A DNA stretch of 64,000 bases from Erodium maritimum (GCA_963921825.1 OY997589.1:24325482-24389481); one strand, 5' to 3'. Numbered from the stretch's first letter, positions 1-13,061 are shown. Notes: generated by a model from the sequence alone, not told the origin. Translations and numbers: made by a program.

Positions 1-904
1 CGGCCTCAAGAAGCCCATCGGCCTTGGCCTGGTCTCCCGCGCCTTGGCGGTCTCCCAAAAAGTCTCTCTAAAGCTAGTGTTTGCTCCACTAGTACTGAAA
101 GGTCCACGCATCTGAAAGGAATGACTCAACCCGTGATACACGAGTTGAGTCTCTTCTTGAGACGCCCGTGGCGCTCTCCTCGGTCGGCACCATCTCTGGT
201 GCGAAGCGATACAGGGACATGAGCCTCGTCTAATACTCATAGACGGTCACCCCTTTTCTACCGCAAGTCCAAAACTGCTTGTGTCGGTTATCTCGAGTAG
301 ATCGAAGGAAACACTGTCCCAAGGACAGTCCGCTGAACGGCTGGAAGTCATTTCCAAATCTGGTCTGCACACGTTGCCACCAATATCGTGCTTCTCCCTC
401 AATCGGGAGGTCGCGGAACATACCCTCCAATCAAGATCGGAATACTCTAAAAGTATTAAGTTCGTGGGTAATCTGCTCCAACCATACTACAACTGCCTCG
501 GGGTCTGAATTCCCGGAATGATTCGGTGTACTCAACTTATGAAAACTCCTGAGTGCCTGGGTCGTGTAACCGTCCGCCTGGCCTGGCATCTCGGTAATGA
601 CTGCGTTGGCGGTAGGCACAGACTCTTGTGCCGGTGTTGTAGTCTCATGTTGAGCGCAGCTAAAACTGCGCGAACCACCTCATTAATCGGGCCGCCTGAG
701 TCGGCTATGCGACTGGAGGAACTCTTGGTGGTGACCCTACCGGTCTATCCCCAAAACTTTGGTGCTCTGTGGAAGCAGCACCCTGGGCGCTCACTGCCCC
801 TGCCAGAACAACAGCTGGTGTTTGACTCTGCCCCACCGCTGGGCGGCTCCTGGTACCCTTCGGGATACAACCACGTGACCATCACGTATGCTCACTGCAT
901 TTAG
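1..904 (-). pseudogene. Ty3/gypsy gag relic, element G1
   Basis: Reverse-strand fragments read as the capsid region of a plant Ty3/gypsy Gag, for example the piece with EARYWWQRVQTRFGNDFQ (about 330-400) and an upstream piece with PEAVVVWLEQITHELNT (about 460-510). The order matches the better preserved gag at 21484-22518, and 1-230 corresponds to 21640-21880. The reading frame changes between 230-430 and 431-619 and stops interrupt it, so it is not translatable. Gag would form the virus-like particle. The element continues off the left edge, so protease and pol are not seen. Confidence 0.8.
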
Positions 905-2152
905 AACCTATAGGTTCATACCTTAGTTTAACTCAATCAGTTCGATTCACCAAAGCGTGACGTTCTCGTGCGTCTCCACCGGATCCCACTTGGATCAAAG
1001 TAAGTAGTATAATCATAAGTAATACTTATATATACAATCACACAAGTTCGCATCCCAATGCATATCACAACAACAATCAGCGATTCAATCAATCAAACAA
1101 CCAACTTCCCTAAGAGGGTTCCAATCAAATCAAAGAAATCCACTCCCACTGGAGGATTCCACTCAAACACATCACACAAGGCGCAAATCAACAGGCATAC
1201 CCCTTGCTCGGGTATCCTTTCACAAGGAGGGGGGGTTAACAACTTAACACAATCCAATTCATTAATTACCCTTAGCCTTTCTTTCCTTTCCACAGATTCA
1301 CACTTCTTAACTCACTCTCAACTTTTCATGTCGATCTCTAGTCGTTACAACCCGATTCAGGCGTCCCCGAACCTCATTGTAACAACTTGACATCAAACCA
1401 TCACGCTCGACTACAGTGGCGCCCCTGAGTCAGCCCGTGATAGAGCAAAAATTCCAGTTCTACCGAAAATTCGGCATGACCTATTCGTATTTTCCCTTAA
1501 CCTTTCGCTTAAGCGGGACATTTACCAACCAAATTTACAAGGTAAATAGTATGCAGAGTTCACATGCTCGGCCAACTACACAACACAATCAATAGACGGA
1601 GTGCTCATGCTCTTCAAGTTACACCACAAAGTCAATAAACGGAGTTCTCGTGCTCCCCAAAGTACACAACACAATCAATAAACGGAGTCCTCGTGCCCCA
1701 CCCAAAACAATCAATACAAGCACTCATGGAGTTCTCATGCTCCAAAACAGTGGTCAATTAAACAAGTCAACAATTGAATAAGACCATACTGCAACTTAAA
1801 ATTTTTAGAAACGATACGCCACAATAGCAACACCACCAACAATTGGCTCACTTTGCAACGAATGCATAGCGGGTCGATCACTGCCCGTTAATCCAATTCC
1901 GATCTCAACCATTCGGCTTCATCGATCACTAAGGAGAGGATACTAATCAAGCAATGCAATCATTGCAGTGCAAAAGATTTTGATTCAGAACAAATATTAA
2001 GCGACTCATGTCGTTCCAACTCTCCGCGTCAATGTTTCCAAATCGCGTCACTGAGCTTCACGACTCAGACTCCCTAACTCTACCCACCTAACTGACGTCG
2101 GTCCGAGGTTTGAAAACAAGTTCACAAGGACACCTGTTTCAATTGAAACCAG
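905..2152 (-). other. Untranslated leader of gypsy element G1
   Basis: This stretch lies between the primer binding site and the gag relic and holds no gene. It aligns in order with the leader of element G2 (22519-23952), including a shared segment around 1370-1500 with 'cgtccccgaacctcattgta'. It carries a four-unit hairpin array at 1598-1743, listed separately. Confidence 0.7.
1598..1743 (-). repeat. Phased hairpin array in the G1 leader (4 units)
   Basis: Four units start at 1598, 1641, 1684 and 1728, so they are phased at 43-44 bp. On the plus strand each is a 4-nt arm, an 8-nt centre such as TTCTCGTG, and a 4-nt arm. Arm pairs are GGAG/CTCT (one G-T), GGAG/CTCC, GGAG/CCCC (one mismatch) and GGAG/CTCC. 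The same module is expanded to 11 units in G2. Confidence 0.65.
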
Positions 2153-2164
2153 GCACTGATACCA
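2153..2164 (-). promoter_or_regulatory. Primer binding site of G1 (initiator Met tRNA type)
   Basis: On the reverse strand it reads TGGTATCAGTGC, one base from the TGGTATCAGAGC complementary to the 3' end of plant initiator Met tRNA. It lies three bases inside the LTR end at 2168, as in G2. This fixes 2168-4402 as the 5' LTR. Confidence 0.8.
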
Positions 2165-2167
2165 AAT

Positions 2168-4402
2168 TGTCACGCCCCAAATCCGATTCTTGCCCGGACT
2201 CGAGGCATGACTAGGATAAAACGATTAAAAAAGGCAATAACTCAAGAGTAACTTCCTGAAAATCTCCAATATAAATAACTCAGTTTAAAGCATAAATAAA
2301 ACCCTCCAGGGGTGTAATAATAATCCTCCAATAAGTTTTGTCTAAAACCGAAAAGAAAACATAACCGAAGTCACGGAGATGGCACCCAAACCAAGAAGCT
2401 CCCGAGCCTCTACTCCTCTAACAAGCCTGTAATCACGACAGTATATACATAAGGGTGAGCTCACACTCAGTAGGGAAAATACATACTGGGTACCGACTAT
2501 GACGCTAACTCCCACCGACACTCCCTCGGTGTAGGCCACATAGCGATATAACAACCAACTCACGAATCCATGAACGAGCATCACACTCGAGTAACCACGA
2601 AGTAATCAATTCTCAACGACTCACACTTTCACCACCATACACCACACACGAATCACAGTTCCACCACAACACAGCACACGAATCACATAACCACATCTTA
2701 CCGTTCACCTACCTGCCATGACCCTTCGGTCCATCGATCACCTGATTGTACCGCTCGGCACAACAAGTCATACTCGATTCAACCATTCAAAGAATCAAGC
2801 AATCATTCAAATACAATCCACACTCAAGTATACATTCAATTCAACCAATCAAGTAAACCTTCAATCAAGCATTCAAACATGCCATTCAGCTACTTTCGTT
2901 ATACTCTTTAGCCTATCCACTAAGCAACCAGACAACCAAACATGTGATCCTAACACACAACTAATCTGAGGGCTTTGCCAAGGCCGCTCTACCAGTAAAA
3001 CAATTCCCAAGTATTGAAAGCGAGTTACACTAGTGATTGGCATCCTACGCATGCATTACTAGACGTTTCCGGTTATTAGTAATTGAAAGACAATTATTCC
3101 AGTTGTTCGCATCCTATAAGCATTTCTAGGACCTTTCCGATTTTATGGGCCTAACATGCACACTAAGCATTTAAACGAGAATTTAAGACTTTCCCTACCT
3201 CGCGGTCTTCCTCTAAAACTCTGATGACAACTCGGTGATTGCAACTCCGTTCTTCACACGGGTTCCGGCTTGGTCTTCGCTCCTCTAGCTCGGTTCCAAG
3301 CCCTTGTTCTCGGGAAAAATCCCGTCTAAGTTTGACACATCAAATGTCTAATCAAAACCAATAATTATTCAAAGGTCCTCTGATGTTTAAATCAAACATT
3401 TAAGTTCTCACCTTCAATTAATAGAATCAGAGTTATTACTTAATCAATCTGATTTTTAAATGTTTTTAAATGAAACCGGGTTGACCCGGATCCGGACTCG
3501 ACCCAGATCTGGCCTGATCCGGAGTCTCGCTCTGGGCCCCAGGCCCGATCTTGTCTGCCCAGCCCAATGGCCAAACTGGCCCACCAAAGCTGATCCAGGT
3601 TCTGCTCAGACCCGACCTGAGCTGACGAGGGTTCCGGCGAGGGTTTCAGCTGATTGTGGCGGTGGACGGCGTCGGAGCAGGTCGGGGAGCACACGGGATG
3701 GCCGGCGGAGCTCGGGTTGTGGTTGGACGGAGGTGGGGGTGTCAGGCGAGGCGTCAGAACTCGCCCTCATTCCAGATCTGGCGAGACAGGCGTTGTCGGC
3801 GTCGTTTCGGCCGAGTTCTTCCGAGCCTGCGCCGCCGTGAGTTTCTGAAGGTGTCGCCGTTGTTTTGAACGGGACGAGGGGAGAACTCGGACCTGAGTGG
3901 TCTTCTCAGTCGCCGTCGCGCACGGTTCGCAACCGGAATAGAATAACCAGGCCGAGCGTCTCCGGCGAGGTTGCGGTTTGTGCGACGTGGTCCGGCCTAC
4001 TTGTGAAAGGGAAGCTGAGGGCGGTGCGGGGTCGTGTGAGGGAGGACGAGCAGGTCAGATCGCCGGCGTGGTACGATTTTGGGAGAGAAGGGAGTGGATC
4101 TGAGTGGTGCGGTTCGGATGAGGAGGGAGAGAAACCTTGGAATGCGTGCACCAAAATGGGAGAGGAAGAGGTGTGACTCGTTAGGGTTAAAGCACGCATA
4201 AGAGGTTTGGGCTGCATGTCCCTGGGCCGAGAGTGGAAGTGGGCTGGCCTTGGCTTGGGCCTGGTCCCTGACCAGGCCCTGCCAGTCTGTTCAGCCCAAC
4301 TCTCTTCTCCCCTTTTTTTTTTGGACACTACTTGTTGCAATTTCCCACCTCAAGGTTTCGATTTTCCAAAATGTTACCCTTTCGAATGAGTGGGGTTTTA
4401 CA
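2168..4402 (-). mobile_element. 5' LTR of gypsy element G1
   Basis: On the plus strand it starts TGTCACGCCCC and ends GGGGTTTTACA. The other LTRs of this superfamily in the window end GGTCTTTACA. It shares internal landmarks with them, such as 'gggtgagctcacactcagtagggaaaa' type sequence near 2453 and a GC-rich block from about 3480 to 4180. The TSD cannot be checked because the other end of the element is outside the window. Open reading frames in the GC-rich block look like composition effects. Confidence 0.85.
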
Positions 4403-5000
4403 GGGCGGGCGTCCTGGGATCCCATGTGCCGCTGCCGATGCCCCGGATTCCCGCTGAACAAGGGAACCCTATTAGGGTTCCCAATCGTAGATTGCCGCCG
4501 CTAGCGTCACCTCTGGACGGAGAGCAGTGGGTCCCGCTGGGATCGGCTAAGGGTCGAGCATCGGGGATAAGGGTCCGTACTGGAGTAGCTGGAATGCAGT
4601 TAGAGGGACTTGACCCTCCGCAGGACGTATGATAGGATCTGGCGGGGGTGGAATGGTCAGACTTGGACCTATATCCACAGACCCGGGGAGTCTTGGGAAA
4701 TACGCACCAAAGGCATTACCTCCTGCTTTTTATTCTGTATTAGGTCGAATAAATTTTAAGATAGCTAGGGATCGGACTTTGGGTCTTAGTATTTTTGAAA
4801 TGTCGTTAAGAGGAACTCCTAAGTTCGGATCTGCGATTCAAAGCAGACTTTTTTTATGAATCCATGAGCGACTGATGGACCACGGTCGATCGGGACAAAT
4901 ATCTAGAATCCTGAACAGTTATATCCTACCCTGTAAAGTTGTTGTTATGCAGTAATACAATACCTCTATACTCGTTTTAAAAAAACTATACTTTTGGGTT
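4403..5000. other. Unassigned interval between G1 and copia A
   Basis: Nothing here could be identified. The first 220 bases are GC-rich with no recognisable homology. A forward reading frame (4629-4859, 76 codons) contains YAPKALPPAFYSVLGRINF; its composition looks protein-like but I recognise no family. It may be part of an older transposon into which G1 or copia A inserted. Confidence 0.4.
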
Positions 5001-5354
5001 CGATCATCTCAATATATTTCCCTATAAGCATCTAATGCATCTGCATCTTTGTTGCATACTTACTTCTTAATCTACCATTTCTCTCATCACCATCAATGTC
5101 GCGGCTGGTTCAAGATCATCTTAGTGTGTTATAGTGGAATAACGACATATGTTTACCTGGCCTGAGCGAGCGGAACTTGGAATGGAGTACACCGTATTGG
5201 GATTTAAACCACACCTTGTATATTTAATCTCATGTGTATGTATAATACATTTATCGATAAGAGTAATCAAATTCAAACCTATATAAGTTTATTTCAATAC
5301 AAGGTTATCTTAAGAGTTTGTATTCAAACTCTGATAAGTATAATATCTCCAACA
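5001..5354 (-). mobile_element. Copia A 3' LTR (outer edge not found)
   Basis: On the reverse strand the LTR starts at 5354 with TGTTGGAGATATTATAC, directly after a purine-rich stretch (CTTTAGGGGCG) and the end of the RNase H reading frame, which is the expected order of polypurine tract and 3' LTR. The far end could not be located, so the left coordinate is nominal. AT-rich sequence continues at least to about 5000. Confidence 0.55.
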
Positions 5355-6750
5355 CGCCCCTAAAGTCTGAACGCGAGGTTTGCGGACGTTCAGGTTGGGA
5401 CGAAAATCAAGAAACAGGACTCGCGACAAGCCTTTGGTGGAAACGTCGGCAATCTGAGAACGAGATCGGACGTGAAGAACTCGGACATGCCATTTGGCAA
5501 CCTTTTCCCGAAAAAAATGAATGTCAAACTCAATGTGATTCGTACGCTGATGTTGGACTGGATTGCCAGAAAGGTAGATGGCACTGATGTTGTCGCAATA
5601 GACCAACGTAGCTCGGGACAGGGGGCAGTGGAGCTCAAGAAGAATATTCTGAAGATAACAATACTCGGATACTACATTTGCGACTCCACGATATTCGGCC
5701 TCAGTGCAGAAGCGGGAGAGTGTAGGCTGGCGTTTGGAGGACCAAGAGATGAGATTCTCCCCAAAGAACACACAAAATCCTGAGTTAGAGCAACGAGTGC
5801 CTAAACAGCCAACCCAATTAGCATCAGTGTAAGAGACGAGACCAAAAATGTGCGAAGAGTACAAGTGGAGGCCAAGATGTGTCGTCCCTTGAAGATACCG
5901 AATAATGCGCTTCATAGCGCTCATGTGACTAACACGTGGATCATGCATATGCTAGCAAACCTGCTGAACCGCATAGGAAATGTCAGGCCTCGTGAAGGTG
6001 ATATACTGAAGTGCCCCCGTAAGACTGCGATATAAAGTCGGATTAGCAAAAGGAGAACTGTCAGAGGTGCCGAGCTTGCCCTGGTTGTCTACAAGAGTCG
6101 CCGAGGTAGAACATGAGGTCATACTGGCTCGGTTAACACTCTCGGTGACATATTTATGTTGAGGGAGAAACAAGCCACCTTGATGACGAACAACAACAAT
6201 GCCCAGAAAGTAAGACAAGGGTCCTAGATCCTTCATAGAAAACTCAGAGGTGAGGTGAGATATAATACAGTCGGAGAGGATTGCTCGAGAAGGAAAGTAT
6301 GATATCATCAACATACAACAACAGGTAGGCAGTGTCCTTGCCATGATGATAGATGAAGAGGGAGTGAACAAACCTGCTGTGAGAAAAACAATAGTGGAGA
6401 CAAAGTCAGTAAACCGTTGGTACCAAGCCCGAGGAGCCTGTTTGAGGCCGTATAGAGATCTGTGCAACAGGAAAGCATGATCAGGATGAGTAGGCTGAAA
6501 TCCAAGGGGTTGATGCATATAGACTATCTCGTTAAGATTTCCATGAAGAAACACATTCTTGACATCCAGTTGATGAATAGACCATGACCGAGAGACCGCA
6601 ATGCTAAGCACAATACGAATGGTTGTAGGTTTGACCATAGGGCTGAATGTCTCATCGCAATCTACTCCAACCTGCTGAGACCTGCCATCACCAACAAGAC
6701 GAGCCTTATATCGCTCAAAAGAACCTTCAAAACGATTCTCATGGCGAAAA
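5355..6750 (-). pseudogene. Copia A reverse transcriptase and RNase H relic
   Basis: The reverse strand carries a Ty1/copia reverse transcriptase. Visible are [59 protein letters not shown] and, in another frame, [11 protein letters not shown]. RNase H follows at 5355-5948 with SYTDANWVGC, RFCTEAEYRGVA, CDNISAIYL and NPVQHQRTNHIEFDIHF. A frame change lies near 6350-6450 and the two domains are in separate reading frames. These enzymes would copy element RNA into cDNA. This is part of a single old element whose other pieces lie at 8439-9810, 13062-13472, 16640-17274 and 18801-19098. Confidence 0.85.
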
Positions 6751-8438
6751 TGTTAGTCTTAGTGCCCGTAGTTCAATCCTAAATGTCCAGATGTATATAT
6801 CATCGTTAGCAATAAAATTAAAGCGACTTTATATTACTTATGTGTTGGAGTAATATATCGATGTGTGCTCTGATCTATGCCCACCATGCGAATAGAACCA
6901 TAGATCGAGATAGATCACACTCGATGGGTCCCTAGTCAACAAAGCTTCACTAGAAGCGACTAGTATGAAAGATGGCTCTTTATGGCTTACGTTCTGTTAG
7001 TCATTGGAATGGGATTCCGGAGTCTGATCATAGATATCATGTGGGACATGATATTGGACGACCCGCCCTGAATATGTGCCATAGATTAAGTCATGAACAT
7101 ATTCAGTGTTGTAGCTGGTCATGTATCCTTAGACCAAGGAGTCTTTGTGATCGCTATGTAGTCAACAACTGAGTTTGACCTGAGCCTAACGTTGTCCGTA
7201 ACAGGGCTTCCATAACGGCCATGATTGGCTTGGGGACGGGCTACATGAGTGACACGAAAGACGGCTAAGGGATTTATCCCTCATACTAAGGTATGGGAGA
7301 GATATCGGTTCTCGGCCACTTGATCGAGAGTGATTGGAAGAATAGCATGGCCATGCACATGATACTGGGTATCATATCTTCAGTCATCTCACATATCAAG
7401 GAACGGTGATTGAGAATAATAAGGATGACGGCTCTATGCCTTATCTCAATCAGGATATCGGAGATAAAAGGATAATGACAGGGACGACGGAAAGGTTAGA
7501 ATCGACAGGGTCGATTCGTTATGTAGTGTCAGGCAATACTAAAGTCTCGTTAGTTGCCACTTAAATAGGATCAAGTAAAATGGGATTTTACGTTGATCTA
7601 TTGACATGCATAAACCTAAGGGTCACATCGGAGGATGAAACTCATTGACACATTTATGGAGAATGGCCAAAAGGGAGTTGTCTCGGGACATGACCAAAAC
7701 TGGGTTTTGGGTCATGTGCCCGTAAGTGAATAGGACTTTACGGATCGAGACAAGGCTTGGAGTCTTGGGATTGATTGCGTCGGATAATGTTGGACATTTC
7801 CGGTATGGAAGGCTAGGAGGCGATGAGCGAATCACGGGACCTCGTTGGAAATGGCCACGGGCCATGTTCCAAGAGGCCCATGAAAGGCCCATGCAACCAA
7901 GGCCCATGGAACTAATTAATCAAGTCTTGATTAATTAGTACTAAGCAAGCAAGACAAGGATTAAGGTGTTGGTGATTCACCACCTAACCCAATCTTGTCT
8001 TGCCATACTTAGTCCTATTTACACCTTACTTGACACCATACTTGTCCCATGCCTTTAGTTGGACAAGTATGGGTTTTGTTATGTTTAAGTCATCTTTTTT
8101 CAACATAACAAACACAAGACAAGAATAGGAAACACATTTTCTCTCCCTCTTCCATGGCCATTTCGGGTTTGGCTAGTTTCCTCCTCCATTTTTGTGTTCT
8201 TGAGTCCTCAAAGAGAAGAACTACGTGGCTTTGATTCCCATGTGGATACGTAGGCGTCTTGGAGACTCAAGCCAATCATTCGTTAACCGGTGTTCTTGTT
8301 TTGGTAAGAACTAGTGCTGAATTTTTCTCTTGTTAATCCATTCTTTGTTAGTTGTTTCATGGTTCTAATTGTCTCTTGGTTTTCATTGATTTTCCGCTGC
8401 GAGTTGGTTCATCTCCAACCCTACCTCGAGACCCAACA
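6751..8438 (+). mobile_element. Solo copia LTR of the element-D family, in copia A
   Basis: The 1688-bp sequence starts TGTTAGTC and ends CCCAACA, and matches both LTRs of copia D over its full length with scattered substitutions. It is flanked by gaaaa at 6746-6750 and 8439-8443, so it is a complete insertion reduced to a solo LTR. Removing it restores the reverse transcriptase reading frame of copia A. It carries no gene; the 94- and 70-codon frames inside recur in every copy of this LTR. Confidence 0.93.
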
Positions 8439-9810
8439 GAAAAACTACATGGAACGAATAACATTCACTCCCACAAGACGTGGAACCAGAACCCACGTTT
8501 TATTATCAATTAGAGCATTAAACTTGTCTGCAATAGCAAGTTTCCAGTTAGGGTCAAGGAAAGCATCTTTAGGATTACGGGGGATTGGGGATAAAGATGT
8601 GGTAGAGTGAAGGTCGAAAATCACCTTGGGTTTGGAGATACCGAACTAGCTCCATGTGGCCATCTGATGTGTGGACGCAAAGGGAACATGGTCTAGATCA
8701 CCAACTGACGGTGCGGGCTGGGCTTGGGTTGGTGGTGTCGAAGGGGAAGGCTTAGGCTGGGATCATGATGGTCTGGCAGGAGCTACTGGGCTAGGCCCAC
8801 TTTGCTGGAGAGATGAAAACCGAGCCCGAGGTGCGGACCCGGTAGTTGAGGGACGCGGGCTATCACTTTGGTCGGTGGTATTGGTATGAGTAGGGGCTGG
8901 GGATACGACAGCCCTAGGTGGTGGGCTTGGTCTTAATAATATCTGGGCTCGTGTGGTTGGTGATAAAGGGTCAGGCAGAAAGACATAGCTAGGAAGGGAT
9001 GGTGTGAAAGAGGAGGCGAACGGGAACACCGTTTCATCAAATAACACATGTCTCGAAATGATAAATTTATTTTCTTTTAAGTTAAAACAAATATACCCTC
9101 TATGATTTAGAGGAAATCCGACGGAACACGTGGTGTTGACCGAGCCTGCAGTTTGTTAATTCTGGTGGATGGAAAAAGTGGAAAAAACAAACAACCGAAA
9201 AAACGCAGGTGAGAATATGAGGGAAAACGATGATAGAGAGCAAAAGTTGGAGAAGAGAATTTAAGCAATTTAGAAAGGAGAATATTTTACAAATATGTGG
9301 ACATAGATATAGCATATTGCAAGTAAGACGGGGGAATGGACGCATGAAGGAGTAAGATACGAACCATGTTATTGATACTCCTGATCTTGTGTTCTGCACG
9401 TCCATTTTGAGAGGAGCTATGTGGACACGAGAAGTGGAACACCAATCTTGATGAAACACCGAATGTACGAAACGAATAGTTGTCAAACACTTTTCCATTA
9501 TCACATTGAAAACTTTTTATTGGAACCACAAACTGTGTAGAGACATAAGCACTGAATGAAAGAAATAGCTTGAAAACATCGGATTTCTTGCCCAGAGGAA
9601 ATGTCCAGACAAAAAATTAGTGAAATCATCAAGTAATATCAAATAATATTTATGACTAGAGATGCTTAAAACAGGGGATGTCCATAAAGCAAAATGAATA
9701 ATATCAAAAGACGCATAAGTAGCAGTCATTTGAAAAGGAAGCTTAACATGTTTACCAAGTACACACAATTGACAAACAAAATTAAAAGTGTTCATACAAC
9801 CAATAAGTTT
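8439..9810 (-). pseudogene. Copia A integrase and start of reverse transcriptase
   Basis: On the reverse strand the integrase core is visible in SFDIIHFALWTSP, YYLILLDDFTNF, SFQCDNGKVFDN and SCPHSSSQNGRAEHKIR. A proline-rich linker follows (8763-9047), then the start of reverse transcriptase (NPKDAFLDPNWKLAIADKF, about 8540-8600). Frames change several times between 9100 and 9882. Integrase would insert the cDNA into chromosomal DNA. The segment is bounded by two solo LTR insertions. Confidence 0.8.
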
Positions 9811-12800
9811 TGTCACGCCCCAAATTCGGTCTTGGCCAGACTCAAGACGTGACCTGAAACAAACGAGGTAAAGGTAGTACAATTGAAATAAATTCTTTTA
9901 AAGCTGAGAACGAGTCCAAAGTATTCCGCAATAATTCAATCTAAACTCCAAATATAGTGTCAAAACTTGATAAGTGACAAGAGGTAAATAAAGATCAACA
10001 ATGTGGACCAACACATCTCTAATACAACTCCCAAGACATCCGGAAGCCCCCGAGCCTCGAATTTCTCAGATCCCAAGCACACCTGTACACACAATAAATA
10101 AACAAATAGGGATGAGCTTACGCTCAGTAGGGAAAATCGTAAATAACTTTAGTCTCCGACTTTAATAGTAAAGCTGCTTTAAATCAATGTCACGAAAATA
10201 TTTAAAACCCTTAGACCAAAAGGTATAATGAACGAATAAGAAGCAACAATAACAATAACGCATTCTCGAGGATAACGATGAGCTCTCAAAGAATAAACAG
10301 AGAATGTTAAACTAACATAGAAAATTGACACAACGGGAACGAGTAAATTCTATAAATCAATGAAATGTTATAGGATCCGGATGATGAAATAGTATCGCTT
10401 TTTCCAAGATAACAGTAACTTAAAAGAAGTTCATAATAAATACTTTAACGGATCAATAAGAGTAAAATGGGAGTATTTAATCTCATGCCGACCACTCGCT
10501 TTCTCAAGCCTCCGATCCATGGATAGATTCTGGGATCACCTCGGTTCCCATAATTCCGATCCACCAGAGTATCCATGTCATATCAGATTTTCCCTCGGTC
10601 CAGAGGAGACGCATAACGTCACAAAGACGTATAACGTCGCGAATACCAGAAACATCCTTAGGAGGACGCATATCATCGGTATTCTCGGAAACGTATCCAA
10701 AGAACTATATGTCCTAGGCAAGCAAGGTAGTGCTCCCATAGGACGCATACACTTGGGTGAAACCATAGTAACCATCTCTCACGAAGTAATCCGTCCAACT
10801 GCCCCATAGATCCAATAATCAATGCCTTCCGGCTCCAATCATTCCCGTAAACCATTCCCACACCGGACTCCTCAACAGTGTGGGTACCATTAATCATTTC
10901 TCTTCCTACACCGGACTCCTCAACGGTGTAGGTACCATCGCGTATCCACAATAATCATTATCTCACCCTACACCGGACTCCTCAATGGTGTAGGTTCAAT
11001 AACCAAAGCCTCGTAGGGTAAACCATTATTCGCACCGGAATCCTCCACGGTGTATATCCAATAACCAATGCCCCGTAGGGTAAGCCGCTCCACACACCGG
11101 AATCCTCAACGGTGTGGGTACCATACCAAATCGCCCTTAATCCTTCTCGTAAACTATCCCCGCACCGGAATCCTCAACGGTGTGGATACACTAACCAGTA
11201 TCCCGCAGAATCTATCAGACAAAGCCCCGCAGGGTCCACAATCAATCATAGAAATATACACGTTCATCAATAGACACCACACGTGATTCATACCCATAAT
11301 TACACTTACCATCACTTACCACTTGCTCTCCACCGGTCAATCGATCCCCTGATCGTGCCTCCTTGGCACTACCAGTCATACTCGATCACCCATTCAATCA
11401 ACAATTATATCAACACAATCGTTCAACCAATCAAGCAAACATTCAACTAATCAACAGTAAAGTAAACTAGTTCCATTAGACTCTTGATTTCCTACTAACT
11501 AACAACCAAGCATGTGAACCTAGCACACAACTAATCCGAGAGCTCTTCACAGCCTCTCTACCAGTAAATCAATTTCCCAAGTATTGAAAGCACACTTCAC
11601 TAATTGTCATCATCCTAAGCATGCATACTAGACTCATCCATTTATTAGTAATTGACATACGATTATTCTAGTTATTCGCTAACTATAGGCAATTCTAGGA
11701 CCTTTCCGATTTTATTATCCTAATCATGCATACTAAGCGTTAATTAAGAAATTAAGACTTTCCCTACCTTGCGGTCTTCCTCTAATAAAACTCTGATGAA
11801 AAGTCGATCGGTCTCTCCTCCGTTCTTCACACGGGTTCCGGAGTGGTCTTCGTCTTCTTGGGCGAAGTCCAATCTGAGTTTAACAGATAAAGGTCCAATC
11901 AGTTCCGGTATTTGTCCAAGGGTCCTCTGAATTGTACAATTCGTCTTTTGATCGTTCAAATTAACTTAATTAAATAGTTCAGAAAACTGATTTTTAAAAT
12001 AATTAAAACTGTGAACCGGTTCGACCCGGATCCGAGCCCAAATCCAGTCCAAACCCGGATCCAGACCCGGTCCGGACCCGGATCCGAACCCAGACCCTAA
12101 CCCGAGTCCAAACCCGGTCTACTCGAGTCTGGACCCGACTCAGACCCGGGCCTCGGATCTGGGCCTGGCCCAAGGTTTGCTCTGATCCAGGCCCATGTCC
12201 GAGTCCTGGCCCAACCGCTACGGTCCAATAACGGCTCAGGCCCGAGCTTGGCGACGAACTGGAGATGTCTCCGGCGAGACCCGTGCGTTCCGGCCGCCAT
12301 CTCCGGCGGCGACGCAACCCAGAAAACTAGCGTAGAGCGCCGGCGAGGCTCGGGAAGGGCGGTAGAGTTCATGCCGTCGCTGGGCGAGGTCGGGAAGGCC
12401 AAGCACGGCGTCAAGAATGAACTCCGACCCAGATCTAGGGATTTCGAGGTCGCCAACGGCGAAACCTCTCGAATCCGGGGTAAACGGACTCGTCCCGAAG
12501 GGTTTCAGACCAAGAGAGAGGGGAGGAACACGCTTCTGGGTTCAGGAGAGCTCGATTCAAGCTGGAAACGAGAGGGACCGACCTTCAATTCCAGCGACCC
12601 CTCGAATCTCGTGCGGCGACTCCGGCGAGCTCACCAGGTGAAGGAGAAGAGGAAGGAGAAGGTGTAAAAGGGCGAAGAAGGTGAAGGGAAGGAAAGAACG
12701 GGGTGAGGAGGTGCTCGGCGACGCGATCGGAGACGAGGGGAGGGACGGCGATGTCGCCGCGTCTGGTACGCGAGGTCCGAGCGAGAGGAGAGAGGGAAGG

Positions 12801-13061
12801 ACGAGGGTGAACAGTACCCAGCTCTAGGGTTTTAGCTCCTTTTATAGCTGGACCGCGCGAGTCTTGGGCTCGGCTTCGCCAATGGGCCTGGGGCGCGCTC
12901 GGGACTGGGCCAGGTCCAGCCCGGTTCCTCTCAGTCCAGATTTCCTTCTCTTTTTTTGAATTTTTTTTTTGAATTTGCTTTTCAAAACCCTTGTTGCAGA
13001 AACTTACCCCAAAGTTCCAAATTGTAAAATACTACCTTTTCAAAACAAGGTGGTCTTTACA
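9811..13061 (-). mobile_element. Solo gypsy LTR in copia A integrase
   Basis: The 3251-bp LTR begins TGTCACGCCCC and ends TGGTCTTTACA on the plus strand (its own orientation is reverse). It is flanked by agttt at 9806-9810 and 13062-13066. There is no internal domain, so it is a solo LTR left by LTR-LTR recombination. A TATAAAAG box on the reverse strand (12839-12846) precedes a GC-rich transcribed-type region. Confidence 0.93.
10859..11184 (-). repeat. Six-unit hairpin array inside the solo LTR
   Basis: Six modules start at 10859, 10907, 10969, 11031, 11093 and 11161. Each has a 7-nt arm, a centre of about 10 nt such as GACTCCTCAA or GAATCCTCAA, and a 7-nt arm. Arm pairs include CACACCG/CGGTGTG, TACACCG/CGGTGTA and CGCACCG/CGGTGTG. 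The outermost pair changes between C-G and T-A in step in five of the six units. Confidence 0.7.

Noticed and set aside
9811..13061. Gypsy sequence as part of a full element with 16639 as partner LTR
   Set aside because: Each of 9811-13061 and 13473-16639 has its own TSD, they belong to different subfamilies, and copia A sequence lies between them.
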